A stretch of 64,000 nt of DNA from Flavobacteriales bacterium UBA7666 (GCA_002483265.1 DLHO01000009.1:225128-289127), one strand, 5' to 3'. Shown: positions 15,874-25,304, numbered from the stretch's first letter. Notes: generated by a model from the sequence alone, not told the origin. Translations and numbers: made by a program.

Positions 15874-17147
15874 AATTCGGGTTTTTGATCATAGCGTTTA
15901 GTTTGTTTGCTTCGATCGCTCTAGGGCAGGAGGTACTTACCTTGCAAGTCTGTCTGGACAAAGTAAAAAGCAATTCATTGCAAACTGCTTCTGAATCGGG
16001 TTTAGTGAATAGCTCTAAGATCAACCGTCAATTTCATTGGTGGAGTTTACTTCCGAATTTAAGCGTAAATGCAGGGATCAATACTTCATTCGGGCGCAGA
16101 TTGGATCCGTTCACTAATACCTTTGCTTCCAGTTCCGTAAATTCTCAGTCGTTTGGATTGAATTCAAGTGTTCAATTATTCAGCGGATTTACTTATTTCT
16201 ACAAACAAAACACTTTAAATGTCACTATTCAGAGAGATGAGATTGGTCTGAACAAGAAACTGAATGAATTGAAAATTCAAGCCATTGGAAGCTACATTTC
16301 CCTATGTAAGCTTTCTGTCCAAATCCAATTGGCTGAATCGCGGATTGAAAAACACAATCAGATTCAAGAGATTCAACGACTATTGATGAAAGAAGGACGA
16401 ATGAATGTAATCGATACGCTTAAAAGTTATAACGCATTATTGGGTGAGCAAGATTTGTTATTAAACCTCAACAATGAATCGAAATTAAAAATGATTGAAC
16501 TGAACTTTCAAATGGGTTTACCTTTAAGAACAAGTTATGAGATTGATTTGACCTCTATTTCTACGATTGAAGATAAACCGAAATTCTCAGAAACTTTCCA
16601 GAGCCAATTGATCGAAGCGGAGTTGGAGTTATTGGAAAATCAATTGAAGTCCAAACGGTCAGAGATTCTCCCAACGATTTCACTGAATGGACTTGTTGGG
16701 ACCGGCTTTTCTACCAATAACAAGGATTATTTGCTTGCCGGAACTCCCACCAAATCATATTCCGATCAGATCAATCAGAATCTGTACGAAGGAATCGGGT
16801 TCTATTTGAATATTCCTTTGTTTAATCGAGGAGAATGGTTGAAGACCAAACAATTGAATGCAATTCAGCAAACCGAATTAGCAAACCGAAAAGAACTTGC
16901 CAATCTGCTTCTGGACAAACAGTTGTTGGAGCAGGAACAAAAGCAATTGAATATCAAAGCACAGTTGGAGCAATGCAAGTTGGGAGCTGCTAACCTTCAA
17001 ATGATCTACAACAAAAGTTTAGCACTTTATAAAGAAGGCCGCTTAACCTATACCGAAATGGAAACAGCTTTAATGGAATGGCAATTAAAGCTGATTGATT
17101 ATGAATTATTGAAAATGGACTTCCAAATTTTAAAACTCTATGAATAA
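15870..17147 (+). CDS. TolC-like outer-membrane efflux protein
   Basis: 425 residues with a signal peptide (FGFLIIAFSLFASIALGQ). The mature protein has two OEP-like halves, LPNLSVNAGINTSFG near residue 63 and ILPTISLNGLVGTGFS near residue 270, with long coiled-coil alpha segments. This is the outer-membrane channel for the exporter. It overlaps the HlyD-like gene by 4 nt and the following small gene by 8 nt. Confidence 0.88.
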   Translation: MKFGFLIIAFSLFASIALGQEVLTLQVCLDKVKSNSLQTASESGLVNSSKINRQFHWWSLLPNLSVNAGINTSFGRRLDPFTNTFASSSVNSQSFGLNSSVQLFSGFTYFYKQNTLNVTIQRDEIGLNKKLNELKIQAIGSYISLCKLSVQIQLAESRIEKHNQIQEIQRLLMKEGRMNVIDTLKSYNALLGEQDLLLNLNNESKLKMIELNFQMGLPLRTSYEIDLTSISTIEDKPKFSETFQSQLIEAELELLENQLKSKRSEILPTISLNGLVGTGFSTNNKDYLLAGTPTKSYSDQINQNLYEGIGFYLNIPLFNRGEWLKTKQLNAIQQTELANRKELANLLLDKQLLEQEQKQLNIKAQLEQCKLGAANLQMIYNKSLALYKEGRLTYTEMETALMEWQLKLIDYELLKMDFQILKLYE

Positions 17148-17487
17148 CCAAAACACTATCACTATCGCTTTTGAGGATTTGTTTAAATTGATCATCGGTC
17201 TTATTGTAGATGATCTGAAAGTGCACAAACACCTCTATCATTTAAGTCTCAGCGGCTTAGATACAACTCCTTTGCACCTAAATCTTTACAGGCGCATTTT
17301 TATCCTTGCAGGATTTAAGGAAAAGGATATTTCCGAGGAACTGGAAGATTGGTATTTTGAACAAACCAAACGCGTAAATGGTGTTGATTTGATTCAGGAT
17401 GAAAAGGTGCTTATGGATCTGTCTTCGGAAATACTGGAGGGTTTGTTAAAGGCCCGGAATGAGTTGTATACGAAACAGGTGGGTTGA
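17140..17487 (+). CDS. Small 115-residue protein at the end of the peptide cluster, unknown
   Basis: Starts 8 nt inside the TolC-like gene, so it is coupled to it. No signal peptide or strong membrane segment; predicted mostly helical (FEDLFKLIIGLIVDDLKVHK, ISEELEDWYFEQTKRV, LSSEILEGLLKARNELY). The N-terminal helix is hydrophobic on one side. I do not recognise a family. It may be a cytoplasmic accessory, immunity or chaperone-like protein. No clear terminator follows. Confidence 0.55.
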   Translation: MNNQNTITIAFEDLFKLIIGLIVDDLKVHKHLYHLSLSGLDTTPLHLNLYRRIFILAGFKEKDISEELEDWYFEQTKRVNGVDLIQDEKVLMDLSSEILEGLLKARNELYTKQVG

Positions 17488-17724
17488 TGGCTGTTGGAAT
17501 GGTATGCTCCGGATATTCCTGTTTTGTTTCGAATTATCAGATCGCGTATGCGTACGAAGCACGAGTATGTGCTTTGATGGGAATGCTCACTGCAATCTGA
17601 ATCCCATGTGAAAAAAACTTATCCTGCGGTAAGTCAAGTCTGTTTCAAATTGCGGAATATTGTATAATCAGGCCACTATTCGCGATATGAAGCCTGGTGA
17701 TTTAATCACTAATAAAAAACACAC

Positions 17725-19662
17725 ATGAAAAGAATGTCTAAAATGAAAAGGGCCTTATTTACCTTGGCCCTGATGATTCCTGCCGGGAATTTTGCCTGGG
17801 GACAGTGGCAGGTAGTTGCCAGCGAAAGCTTTGAACAGTCCTGCAGCAATTCCTCCAACGCTTTTTACACCAATTGTATTCCGAACTGGACCTCCGCTTC
17901 CGGAACTCCCGACAACTCCTCGTTATTGGGTGCAGCGTATGATGGAAATAAGTATGCGCATTTATACGCCAACTACAATGGATCGTGCGCGCAAGGAGAA
18001 GGATCGGAAGGGATTTTGCTGAATTACAACTTCCAGGCAGGTGTTACCTATAGGATTACCTATGCGATGAAAGGAGCGAAGGGAATAAACCCTGCATCAC
18101 AAGCCTATTTTTCGCATTGGCTTCTGACCAACGGTATGCCTAATCAAACCGGGGTAACCTGTAGTGCGGGAGACCTTACACCTATGGTACCATCCGGAAG
18201 CCAGACTATTAATACACCGTCGTTCAATCCTACTTCGTGGACTTTGAACCAGCAGACGTTTGTTCCAAATGTTAATTCTTCCCAGTTGTGGTTCCGTCAT
18301 TTTGTTACTTCCACGGTGCAAAATTCGACTGCCAGTGCAACGATTCTGATCGATAAAGTAGTCATTGAAAAGTTGTGTACCCTTACTCCAACCATTTCGG
18401 CGGCCAGTTCTTTCTGTGACGGATCACCGATCACTTTTGTGGGTGGTTATACTTCCAGTGGATGTAGTGTGGACAACCATGTTTGGACGGTAGTAGAAAC
18501 AGATCAATACGGAATTGTGGCACCGGGCGCAACGGAATGGTGGAGTTCCTGGTATTCAGGTGCACCGGGCTGGTTCACTATTCCTTCCCAGGGAAGCGGA
18601 GGTCCGGTAATGACATGCGGCAAGTATTACCGTGTAAAACTTGCGGTGCAGAATTCAGTGGTCACTTGGGCTGAGGCTACCCAGGTCATTTATGTCAATT
18701 GTCCGCCAGTTTTCGCCATTGATCAGACCGCGATGACGATTTGCAATGGAGAATCCGCTGGAATTAGTGTGAGAATGGGTAGGGGAAGCAACAGTGTCTA
18801 CACCCTGCAGATAATCCCTGTTTCGCCGTCCGGACCAGCTGTTTATACCGGACCATTGGCTGGAGTTCAAGTATCTCCGAGCGGTACTACGGTTTATTCC
18901 GTGTCGGTAACCGATAATGTGACAGGTTGTACTACCACTCAATATGTAACGGTGACCGTTATCAATAACGATCCGTCTTTCAGTCTGACTGTAAATACGA
19001 CCAATCCGAGTTACTTTACGCTTAGTCTGGATGCAAACTATGATTTCTCCTATTCAACAACAACCGGCTTTTATTATAGTCTGATTATTGAGGAATTGGA
19101 TGGTTCACTTAATCCTTATTACCAGGATGGTGGAACAAACTGCTGGTGGAATTATCCCGGAAATGAAACATTTATGGGGTATGTCAGCAACGGTACCGGA
19201 ACTTTTTCTCAAACTCCATGGGGATCTTGTCCTCAACCCGCAGGTCAATTCCTTTACAATCACATGTACCGCATTACACGTGTTACCTGGAATGACAATT
19301 GTCCGCAAGAGCAATTTTCAATGATCGTGATGCCGGTAAAATCCGGAAACGGTCAGAATGTGGTGGTATTTGAAGACACGGAAGCACCGGATTTAACAGG
19401 CAGTTCATTGGGAACTTCCCAAATAAGACTGGACAGTAAGGTGGAGATTTCTCCGAACCCGGGCACTGGTATCTATACGATTTCCTTACCTGATAATGCC
19501 GTCAATGTTACTGTTTTCAATCTTTTAGGAGAAGAAATACATCAATTCGAACCAAAAGGATCTTCAGAAACGTTTGATTTGAGCAGATTCCCGAAAGGAG
19601 TTTACATGGTAAAAGTTCAATCCGAAACAGAGCAAACAACTAAAAAGATTATACTGGAATAA
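17725..19662 (+). CDS. T9SS-exported extracellular protein
   Basis: 645 residues. A signal peptide lies in the first 27 residues (ATG at 17725 with in-frame alternatives at codons 4 and 7). The large extracellular part has a carbohydrate-binding-like N-terminal domain (about 28-220) and Ig/PKD-like segments (TICNGESAGISVRMG; TTVYSVSVTDNVTGC). The C-terminal sorting domain (about 575-645) carries SPNPGTGIYTISLPD, VFNLLGEEI and PKGVYMVKVQSE, typical of type A T9SS cargo. Base composition is richer in GC than the preceding cluster. Cargo function unknown; an adhesin or surface-layer role is likely. A strong terminator follows. Confidence 0.85.
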   Translation: MKRMSKMKRALFTLALMIPAGNFAWGQWQVVASESFEQSCSNSSNAFYTNCIPNWTSASGTPDNSSLLGAAYDGNKYAHLYANYNGSCAQGEGSEGILLNYNFQAGVTYRITYAMKGAKGINPASQAYFSHWLLTNGMPNQTGVTCSAGDLTPMVPSGSQTINTPSFNPTSWTLNQQTFVPNVNSSQLWFRHFVTSTVQNSTASATILIDKVVIEKLCTLTPTISAASSFCDGSPITFVGGYTSSGCSVDNHVWTVVETDQYGIVAPGATEWWSSWYSGAPGWFTIPSQGSGGPVMTCGKYYRVKLAVQNSVVTWAEATQVIYVNCPPVFAIDQTAMTICNGESAGISVRMGRGSNSVYTLQIIPVSPSGPAVYTGPLAGVQVSPSGTTVYSVSVTDNVTGCTTTQYVTVTVINNDPSFSLTVNTTNPSYFTLSLDANYDFSYSTTTGFYYSLIIEELDGSLNPYYQDGGTNCWWNYPGNETFMGYVSNGTGTFSQTPWGSCPQPAGQFLYNHMYRITRVTWNDNCPQEQFSMIVMPVKSGNGQNVVVFEDTEAPDLTGSSLGTSQIRLDSKVEISPNPGTGIYTISLPDNAVNVTVFNLLGEEIHQFEPKGSSETFDLSRFPKGVYMVKVQSETEQTTKKIILE

Positions 19663-19711
19663 TTCAATTGGAATGATTCTCCTTAGAAAATAAGGAATAC
19701 AATAAAAACAA

Positions 19712-19740
19712 AAAGCCCTGACATTTATCGTCAGGGCTTT
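19712..19740. terminator. Bidirectional intrinsic terminator (same stem as at 2151)
   Basis: AAAGCCCTGA / TCAGGGCTTT, a perfect 10-bp stem with a 9-nt loop, between the convergent T9SS cargo gene and AsmA-like gene. A-tract before and T-rich after. Confidence 0.85.
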
Positions 19741-19757
19741 TCAATTCATTTGGTTTT

Positions 19758-22661
19758 TTATTTCACAGCATCTGCTTTTTCCTGAGCCTTGTTCATGATG
19801 TTATCGGCTTTGGTTTGTGCTTCCTGTTCAATTTTAGTTGCACTGCTTTCTGCTTTTTTCTTCCCTTCTTTACATCCGGCTTCTGCCAGTTTCTTTTTAA
19901 TTGGATTGCTTCCTGCAGCAGTCATGGCATCATTACATTGCTTATCAGCTTCCGCTCGCACCTGATCTCCGGTTCTTTTCGCTTCCGCTTTCAGTTTATC
20001 AGCTTCTTTGCGCGCATCTGCCATGATTTCGTCTTTCTTCTTGTTCAGGTCTTCCTTCACCTCTTTGACTTTGTTGTCAACGATGCTTTTGATGGAATCC
20101 TTGCCTTTATCCAGAAGTTCTTTTCCTTTATCCTTCAGGTTATCTTTCAGGTTTCCGGTTGCTTTCAGCAAGGCTTCTTTGAAGTCGGTTTTGATCACCG
20201 GTTTGGTAACTGTTCCTCCAACCAAAGCACTCACCGGAATGATATCCGGAATAGAACCCAGGTTTAATTTTGGAACCATTCCATTTACTTTTGAAAGACC
20301 TTGTTCCGCTGCCTTCACAATTCCTCCCGGGATCATGGATTTCGGTACCTGCATGAGCATTTTGTAATCGATGTCCTGAGTGAATGAGGTAGATCCGGTA
20401 ACTTCCGTATCAATTCCACTTAGTTTGATCTTCAAAGGCTTTTTCAAGCTCATCTTTCCATCTTTAAAGCTGAAGAATGCCTTCACGTCTTTAAATGTCT
20501 GATTGGAAATCTTATCCATGCTCAGCGCATCGCCCAATTTCTTTAAAGGCTCAAAACCACTAACGCTTACCAGGTTGGTGAAGAAATCTCCGTCTCCGCT
20601 CAATGAATTGTAAACGGGCTCTAATGCTTTGGTCAAATCGCCCTTCATGTTTAGGTTGGAGCTGAATTTTCCTTTTGCATATTTAGCAACCGGAGCTAAT
20701 TTTCCAATCGTTAAGAAGTGGGAAGTGATTTCCTGGATATCGATTTCTTTCAGATTGTATCCTAAGTCGATAGCCGGTTTGTTGTGATCTTTCGAACTAT
20801 AACTTCCGCGTAACCCAACGGTTCCACCCATGGTGTTCATGGTTAATCCGTTCAGGGAAGCCACTTCTTCTTTCATGTTTACATTTCCTTTGATGTTGTT
20901 GACATCAATTCCGTTGTAATGCAATTTCTGAATGTTTGTATTCAGGTCGAAGTCTACATTTTCGGGAATCAATAACGGTTCTGCATTCGGATCTACCGGA
21001 GCAGGCTCAGCAGAAGCAGGATTTGCAGCTGCAGGAGCGTTAGAAACTCCCATGAGTTGATCCAAGTCCAGGTTGTTGCTGTTGAAAGCAAATACCCCTT
21101 TCAGTAATTGATCTTCTTTGTTGTGTCCGAATAGGTAGCCTAAGTAATTGTCGATCTTTCCGTTCATGGAGAAATCGGATTTACCCATTGTTGCGTTCAT
21201 TTTTTCCAATGACAGGTTTTGCGGGCTGAAACGGAAAGTCAAATCTTTTACGTTTACTTCTTCGTTCAGGTCTTTGGATTTGTATAAGAAATCAAACAAT
21301 TCGATCAGACCTTGTGCATTGAATTTCTCGTATTGTTCTTTCTCAATGGAACTCATGCGACCATTCAGGGAAACATCTGCATTCAATTTTCCTTTATACG
21401 ATTCTCCTTCAGCCAAAGGCATGACTTTGCCAATGGTAGCCAGGTTTACTTTTGCTTTTAGTTTGGAATCGATTAAGGGATCTGTCATTGGATTACGCAA
21501 CTTCAAATTTGCATCAATGAGGTTTCCAACGAACTCGGAGTGGAATTTTGTTACGTCCAAAGTCATTTTATCTAAGTTTGAACCTCCTGCGAATTTCGAA
21601 CCTGCATCAACAGTGATGTTGTTGATTGAACCAAGCCCTGCATATTGTATCATTGCCTTTCTGACATTCAAACCAACATCCCATCCCGGAAGGTTTTTGT
21701 CATCCATACGACCTTTTACTTCCGCATTCATTTTTAAATCACCTTTTGCAATCATGCTTTCGTAGCCGCTTTGATAGAAACTAGGAACCAATGACAACAA
21801 GTCTTTGAAGCTGATTTCTTTGGTGTTCAATTTCAAATCCATTTGCGAATGGTCTTTCAGCATCTGATAGAAACCATCCAATGACATCTTGAAATTATTC
21901 AATTCAAAATTATTTTCTTTCAAAGTGAATTTGGAATCATCTTCCTTGAATTCCATCAATAAGTTCACATCTGCATTTGTTTTCACTTTGGATAAGTAGC
22001 TTAAGCCTTCCATTTCCAACGTCAACTCGTCTATTTGTGTACTTGTAGCGAAATCAATCACATCTGCTGTCAAATCACCTTCACCGGTATGGTTTAGGTT
22101 CTTGATATTTGCATACATATCTGAAGCCTGGTCGTCATAAACGATCTCGATATTCTTCAAAGAATATTCTTTCAGCGACATTTTAAATTTAGATGGTTCC
22201 GCATCAACCGGTTGTTCATCTGTCGGAATAACGATGTCATAGTTCGCTTTTCCTTCCGGATCCACGCGTACATCGATCTTTGCGTCAGAGATATGAACCT
22301 CGTCAATTTCGATTTCATCTCCACCGATTACATCCCATAAACCTACATGTGCCTCAATAGTTTTGACACTTGCCAACTCTACGCCCTTAAATTCCGTTCT
22401 ACCTGTTACCTTCGTGTCATATAATTGGATGGTGACATTTGGGAACGTGGATAGAAAGGTCAGATCAAAGTCTTTGATAGTTACATCAGCCTTCAAGGAT
22501 TTACTCACTTCTTTCAATACCATTTCCTTAATTTCATCCTTGAAGATTATAGGGATCAGGATGATTGCAATTAGTAAGAATAACAGGGTAAGTCCTGTCC
22601 ATTTGAAAAGTCTACGAATGAAACTTTTCTTTTTCTTAGGCAATTTTTCTTTTCTAGCCAT
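19758..22661 (-). CDS. AsmA-family protein with Lys/Glu/Ala-rich tail
   Basis: 967 residues. An N-terminal basic stretch (KEKLPKKKKS), one membrane helix (about 22-45) and an AsmA-type beginning (LFLSTFPNVTIQLYDTKVTG near residues 65-90). A long repetitive beta-rich periplasmic body follows, and the AsmA C-terminal region lies at about 640-840. AsmA-like proteins bridge the periplasm and move or regulate phospholipids for the outer membrane. Unusual is the last 130 residues: a Lys/Glu/Ala/Asp-rich, helical, LEA-like tail with repeats such as KDKGKELLDKGKDSIK and ADKLKAEAKRTGDQVRAEAD. Monocistronic and divergent from the barrel gene. Confidence 0.8.
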   Translation of the reverse strand: MARKEKLPKKKKSFIRRLFKWTGLTLLFLLIAIILIPIIFKDEIKEMVLKEVSKSLKADVTIKDFDLTFLSTFPNVTIQLYDTKVTGRTEFKGVELASVKTIEAHVGLWDVIGGDEIEIDEVHISDAKIDVRVDPEGKANYDIVIPTDEQPVDAEPSKFKMSLKEYSLKNIEIVYDDQASDMYANIKNLNHTGEGDLTADVIDFATSTQIDELTLEMEGLSYLSKVKTNADVNLLMEFKEDDSKFTLKENNFELNNFKMSLDGFYQMLKDHSQMDLKLNTKEISFKDLLSLVPSFYQSGYESMIAKGDLKMNAEVKGRMDDKNLPGWDVGLNVRKAMIQYAGLGSINNITVDAGSKFAGGSNLDKMTLDVTKFHSEFVGNLIDANLKLRNPMTDPLIDSKLKAKVNLATIGKVMPLAEGESYKGKLNADVSLNGRMSSIEKEQYEKFNAQGLIELFDFLYKSKDLNEEVNVKDLTFRFSPQNLSLEKMNATMGKSDFSMNGKIDNYLGYLFGHNKEDQLLKGVFAFNSNNLDLDQLMGVSNAPAAANPASAEPAPVDPNAEPLLIPENVDFDLNTNIQKLHYNGIDVNNIKGNVNMKEEVASLNGLTMNTMGGTVGLRGSYSSKDHNKPAIDLGYNLKEIDIQEITSHFLTIGKLAPVAKYAKGKFSSNLNMKGDLTKALEPVYNSLSGDGDFFTNLVSVSGFEPLKKLGDALSMDKISNQTFKDVKAFFSFKDGKMSLKKPLKIKLSGIDTEVTGSTSFTQDIDYKMLMQVPKSMIPGGIVKAAEQGLSKVNGMVPKLNLGSIPDIIPVSALVGGTVTKPVIKTDFKEALLKATGNLKDNLKDKGKELLDKGKDSIKSIVDNKVKEVKEDLNKKKDEIMADARKEADKLKAEAKRTGDQVRAEADKQCNDAMTAAGSNPIKKKLAEAGCKEGKKKAESSATKIEQEAQTKADNIMNKAQEKADAVK

Positions 22662-22737
22662 TGATAGGTATTTTAAGTATAACCAATTTTTTAACCAAAG
22701 ATTGTATCTTTACAATTCTACCAAAAATAAGCTTTTC

Positions 22738-23592
22738 ATGAAACAATTAGCAGTCCTAACGTTATTAATTTTTAGCCCTTTTGTGAATCATGCACAAATT
22801 TCTACCGGAAAGGTAGAAGACGCTAAAAAGAAAAGTGCAGCCGAATCAGATAAAGCCGCAAAAGATCCTTCCAAAAAATACAATCCGGATGCCGGATTAA
22901 TGGATTTTACAGTGTTTATCGGTGCCGGTTACAGTATCGGTTCCCACAGAATTGAGCCAAACGGAGATCTGTTTGGAAGACCGGTGGGGACTAGAGCAGA
23001 TGAGAAAATGGTCAATCGCTGGACTTATCAGGCCGGTGTGCGCAACCGCATTAATCGTTATTTGAGTATAGAGGCAGGATTGTCAATCGATCGCTACGGA
23101 GAATCGTATGAGTTTAAGTCGACAGTTCAAGATAATGACAGTGTTTATTCGTATGACCGCAAATACAACATGCTTGCACTTCCGGTTCAGTTGTACTTTA
23201 CGTACGGAAAACGCGTTCAATTTCTTGCAGGTGCGGGAATTCAGCCATACATTCCGCTAAGTATGAAAACGAAAACAACCATTGTTGATTCAGCTGGAAC
23301 CAATATTAGTCCGGAAGGAGAAGCGAGAACCATTGAAGGTTTAAACAGTGCGGGGATTAATTTATTGTTCTCTGCGGGTGTTCAGTACCGTTTTTCAAAA
23401 TATGTTTCTGCATATTTGATTCCATCGTATTCCTTGGGATTAACAAACATCTACGGGAAACAGGAACCGCATAAAGAGTGGTTGAATGCATTGAACATTC
23501 GTTTCGGAGTGGCACTTCATTTCCCGGAATCTACAAAAACGAGAACGAAGAAGGTGAAAGATCCGAACAAGAAGAAAGTGTTTGAATGGTAA
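22738..23592 (+). CDS. Outer-membrane beta-barrel protein
   Basis: 284 residues from the ATG at 22738 (signal peptide QLAVLTLLIFSPFVNHAQ). The frame extends upstream to 22363, but that part overlaps the AsmA gene antisense and lacks a signal. After a short Lys/Ala-rich linker, alternating strands follow (FTVFIGAGYSIGS, WTYQAGVRNRI, YLSIEAGLSIDRYGES, YKYNMLALPVQLYFTYG-like, VQFLAGAGIQPYIPLS, INLLFSAGVQYRF, YLIPSYSLGL, ALNIRFGVALHF). This fits an eight-stranded PorT/OmpW-like barrel. Ligand unknown. Confidence 0.8.
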   Translation: MKQLAVLTLLIFSPFVNHAQISTGKVEDAKKKSAAESDKAAKDPSKKYNPDAGLMDFTVFIGAGYSIGSHRIEPNGDLFGRPVGTRADEKMVNRWTYQAGVRNRINRYLSIEAGLSIDRYGESYEFKSTVQDNDSVYSYDRKYNMLALPVQLYFTYGKRVQFLAGAGIQPYIPLSMKTKTTIVDSAGTNISPEGEARTIEGLNSAGINLLFSAGVQYRFSKYVSAYLIPSYSLGLTNIYGKQEPHKEWLNALNIRFGVALHFPESTKTRTKKVKDPNKKKVFEW

Positions 23593-23605
23593 CGTAGATT
23601 GATAT

Positions 23606-23647
23606 AAAAAACGTAGGGGCGCGATTAATCGCGCCCCTACGTTTTTT
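23606..23647. terminator. 42-bp perfect palindrome, bidirectional terminator
   Basis: AAAAAACGTAGGGGCGCGATT followed by its exact reverse complement, ending in TTTTTT, between convergent genes. A related palindrome with the core GTAGGG-CGC-GATTAAT lies at 54396-54423 downstream of yebC. Confidence 0.85.
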
Positions 23648-23660
23648 GGTATGTTTTTAA

Positions 23661-24326
23661 TTACTCCGAATCACTTGGCCCGGTTCCGGTTCCGAATGAT
23701 TGAATGTCTCCATCGTAGAAGATCATTAATTGAGCAACATCTCTTAGGAAATCAATTTTACCGATCTCAATACGGTTTATTTTTAGACCTGTTCTTTTTT
23801 GAACATCAGCCTTCATTTCTTCGTATTTATCCGGCTGAATCAAATCAATGCGGTCGTAAACAATGATCTTTCTGGTTTCGTGTTTTAAGAGCCATAAGTA
23901 TTCTAAACCAGCTACCAGCAATAACAAAGCCCCATTCATAACGCCCATTTCGGCCAATGAGATTTTATTGGAAGCCAATGCATTGATGACGGAAAGACCA
24001 ATTACCAGGAATAAGTAAGTCATTTCTTTGATCTCGATTCCTTCCGTTCGATAACGGAGAATTCCAAAGATTGCAAAGAGTCCGAGACCCATTCCGGTGT
24101 CAATGTCGAGTTTTTTCAGCCCGAAACACAGGAAGAATGTGATCATTCCGATCATAAAGTAAGTGAAAAGGTAATCCTTTCTTCTTGCTTTGGTGTAGTA
24201 CATGAAACGAATCAGGATGACCAAAACAACCAAGTTTACGGTCATTCGGAACAAAAGCGGGTAGAGGTCTTCGTTGAAAAGGGAAATACCAAACAATTCA
24301 AAGTCCGGTTTGTGGGCGAGGAGCAT
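23661..24326 (-). CDS. DUF4956 membrane protein paired with a VTC-domain protein
   Basis: 221 residues. An N-terminal soluble stretch, then four hydrophobic segments (about 24-44, 51-70, 80-95 and 105-150), with GLGLFAIFGILRYRTEGIEIKEMTYLF between them. The C-terminal soluble domain contains KRTGLKINRIEIGKIDFLRD. DUF4956 genes are often adjacent to VTC-type polyphosphate polymerase genes, as here. The start lies 29 nt inside the upstream gene, an unusually long overlap for coupled translation. A role in polyphosphate transport or polymerase assembly is inference. Confidence 0.75.
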   Translation of the reverse strand: MLLAHKPDFELFGISLFNEDLYPLLFRMTVNLVVLVILIRFMYYTKARRKDYLFTYFMIGMITFFLCFGLKKLDIDTGMGLGLFAIFGILRYRTEGIEIKEMTYLFLVIGLSVINALASNKISLAEMGVMNGALLLLVAGLEYLWLLKHETRKIIVYDRIDLIQPDKYEEMKADVQKRTGLKINRIEIGKIDFLRDVAQLMIFYDGDIQSFGTGTGPSDSE

Positions 24327-25098
24327 GTGTTACGTTTTTTATTAGTTTTTGTATAAGTAGTTTCTTTGCTTTGAACCTGTTTGCCTTTAAGCGATTTTCA
24401 TCGTAAAGGTCAATCATACCGAAGCAAAATTTAGATATGCGAAACGGACGAATTAATTCGCGTTTCATTAATTGATAGAATGGAGAAGTTCTATCGAGTC
24501 TGGGCTGTTTCAATTCTGCAATCACAATGGCTGAAAGCGTTTGATTCTTGCATTCGGGAGCATCAAGCGTTCCGTTCACGATATCGAAATCGATTGTTAA
24601 ACGCTCTTCTACCAATTTATTTACCAGTGTGATGCGGCGATAACTATTCACCATGACCGGTTTTAAATCCATCTGTTTGCGCAGTCGATCCAGTAAAAAT
24701 GAACGCTGATCATTCGAGAAATCAGAAGTAAAACCATCAATATTGATGCGATTCTTATCAGTTCTTCCTTTGATTTTTTCCTTTACTTCCAAATATGATT
24801 TGTTGCTATCAAGATACGTACGAATACGAACCTTAAACCGATTCGGGATCGCTTTGTGGTGATCTTGGAAAAAGGTATAAGTAGAATTGTCGAAATACTG
24901 GCTGGTATAATCAAAAATGACTTTTCCGTCTATATTCAGTACGTCGTAGTACGGGCGCATTTCGTCCAGAAAAGCTTCCAGTTTATTAATGGGAAAAGCG
25001 AACTTCTCGTCCACACGATTCATCAAGGGAGCACGCGACAATTCATCCAATGAAATCCCATTGTATGAGTGCAATAAATCAGTTAATTTTCCCTTCAT
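24298..25098 (-). CDS. VTC-domain polyphosphate polymerase-like protein
   Basis: 266 residues, the size of a bare VTC catalytic tunnel domain. Basic tunnel motifs are visible: NRVDEKF (28-34), RFKVRIRTY (87-95), YLEVKEKIKGR (102-112) and a C-terminal IAELKQPR with the acidic metal-binding side. In yeast Vtc4 the domain makes polyphosphate from ATP; the bacterial substrate is unproven. It is first of a two-gene operon with the DUF4956 membrane protein. A TATATTTG box lies 8 nt before its ATG. Confidence 0.8.
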   Translation of the reverse strand: MKGKLTDLLHSYNGISLDELSRAPLMNRVDEKFAFPINKLEAFLDEMRPYYDVLNIDGKVIFDYTSQYFDNSTYTFFQDHHKAIPNRFKVRIRTYLDSNKSYLEVKEKIKGRTDKNRINIDGFTSDFSNDQRSFLLDRLRKQMDLKPVMVNSYRRITLVNKLVEERLTIDFDIVNGTLDAPECKNQTLSAIVIAELKQPRLDRTSPFYQLMKRELIRPFRISKFCFGMIDLYDENRLKANRFKAKKLLIQKLIKNVTHAPRPQTGL

Positions 25099-25106
25099 GT
25101 TAATTT

Positions 25107-25114
25107 CAAATATA
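25107..25114 (-). promoter_or_regulatory. -7 box TATATTTG of the VTC/DUF4956 operon
   Basis: Perfect TAnnTTTG on the minus strand, 8 nt before the ATG at 25098. It predicts a leader of only a few nucleotides. Confidence 0.55.
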
Positions 25115-25210
25115 GTTAATATTACATATGACGTGATTTTTACACTTGAAGTTATTTGTTTTTTGCGGTAAATAGTTAAAAAATGCGGCGTAAAAAGGTG
25201 AAAATGACAT

Positions 25211-25283
25211 TTCGACTCCGCTCAATGACCTTTTCTTCTCTTTTAGGAGTGATTTATTAAATCGGTGACTGAGCGGAGTCGAA
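25211..25283. repeat. Inverted repeat with GACTCCGCTCA arms
   Basis: TTCGACTCCGCTCAATGACC (25211-25230) and GGTGACTGAGCGGAGTCGAA (25264-25283) pair with only a few mismatches around a 33-nt spacer. TTCGACTCCGCTCA repeats are familiar in Flavobacteriia intergenic DNA (from memory). It lies between divergent VTC and purT genes. Confidence 0.65.
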
Positions 25284-25304
25284 GGCACATTCTCAATTTT
25301 CCAT

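Noticed and set aside
21148..21765. Plus-strand 205-residue frame inside the AsmA-like gene
   Set aside because: Antisense shadow of a long, well supported coding region; low-complexity Phe/Ser-rich sequence.
22363..22737. Upstream extension of the beta-barrel protein
   Set aside because: It is antisense to the AsmA-like start and would destroy the signal peptide beginning at 22738.
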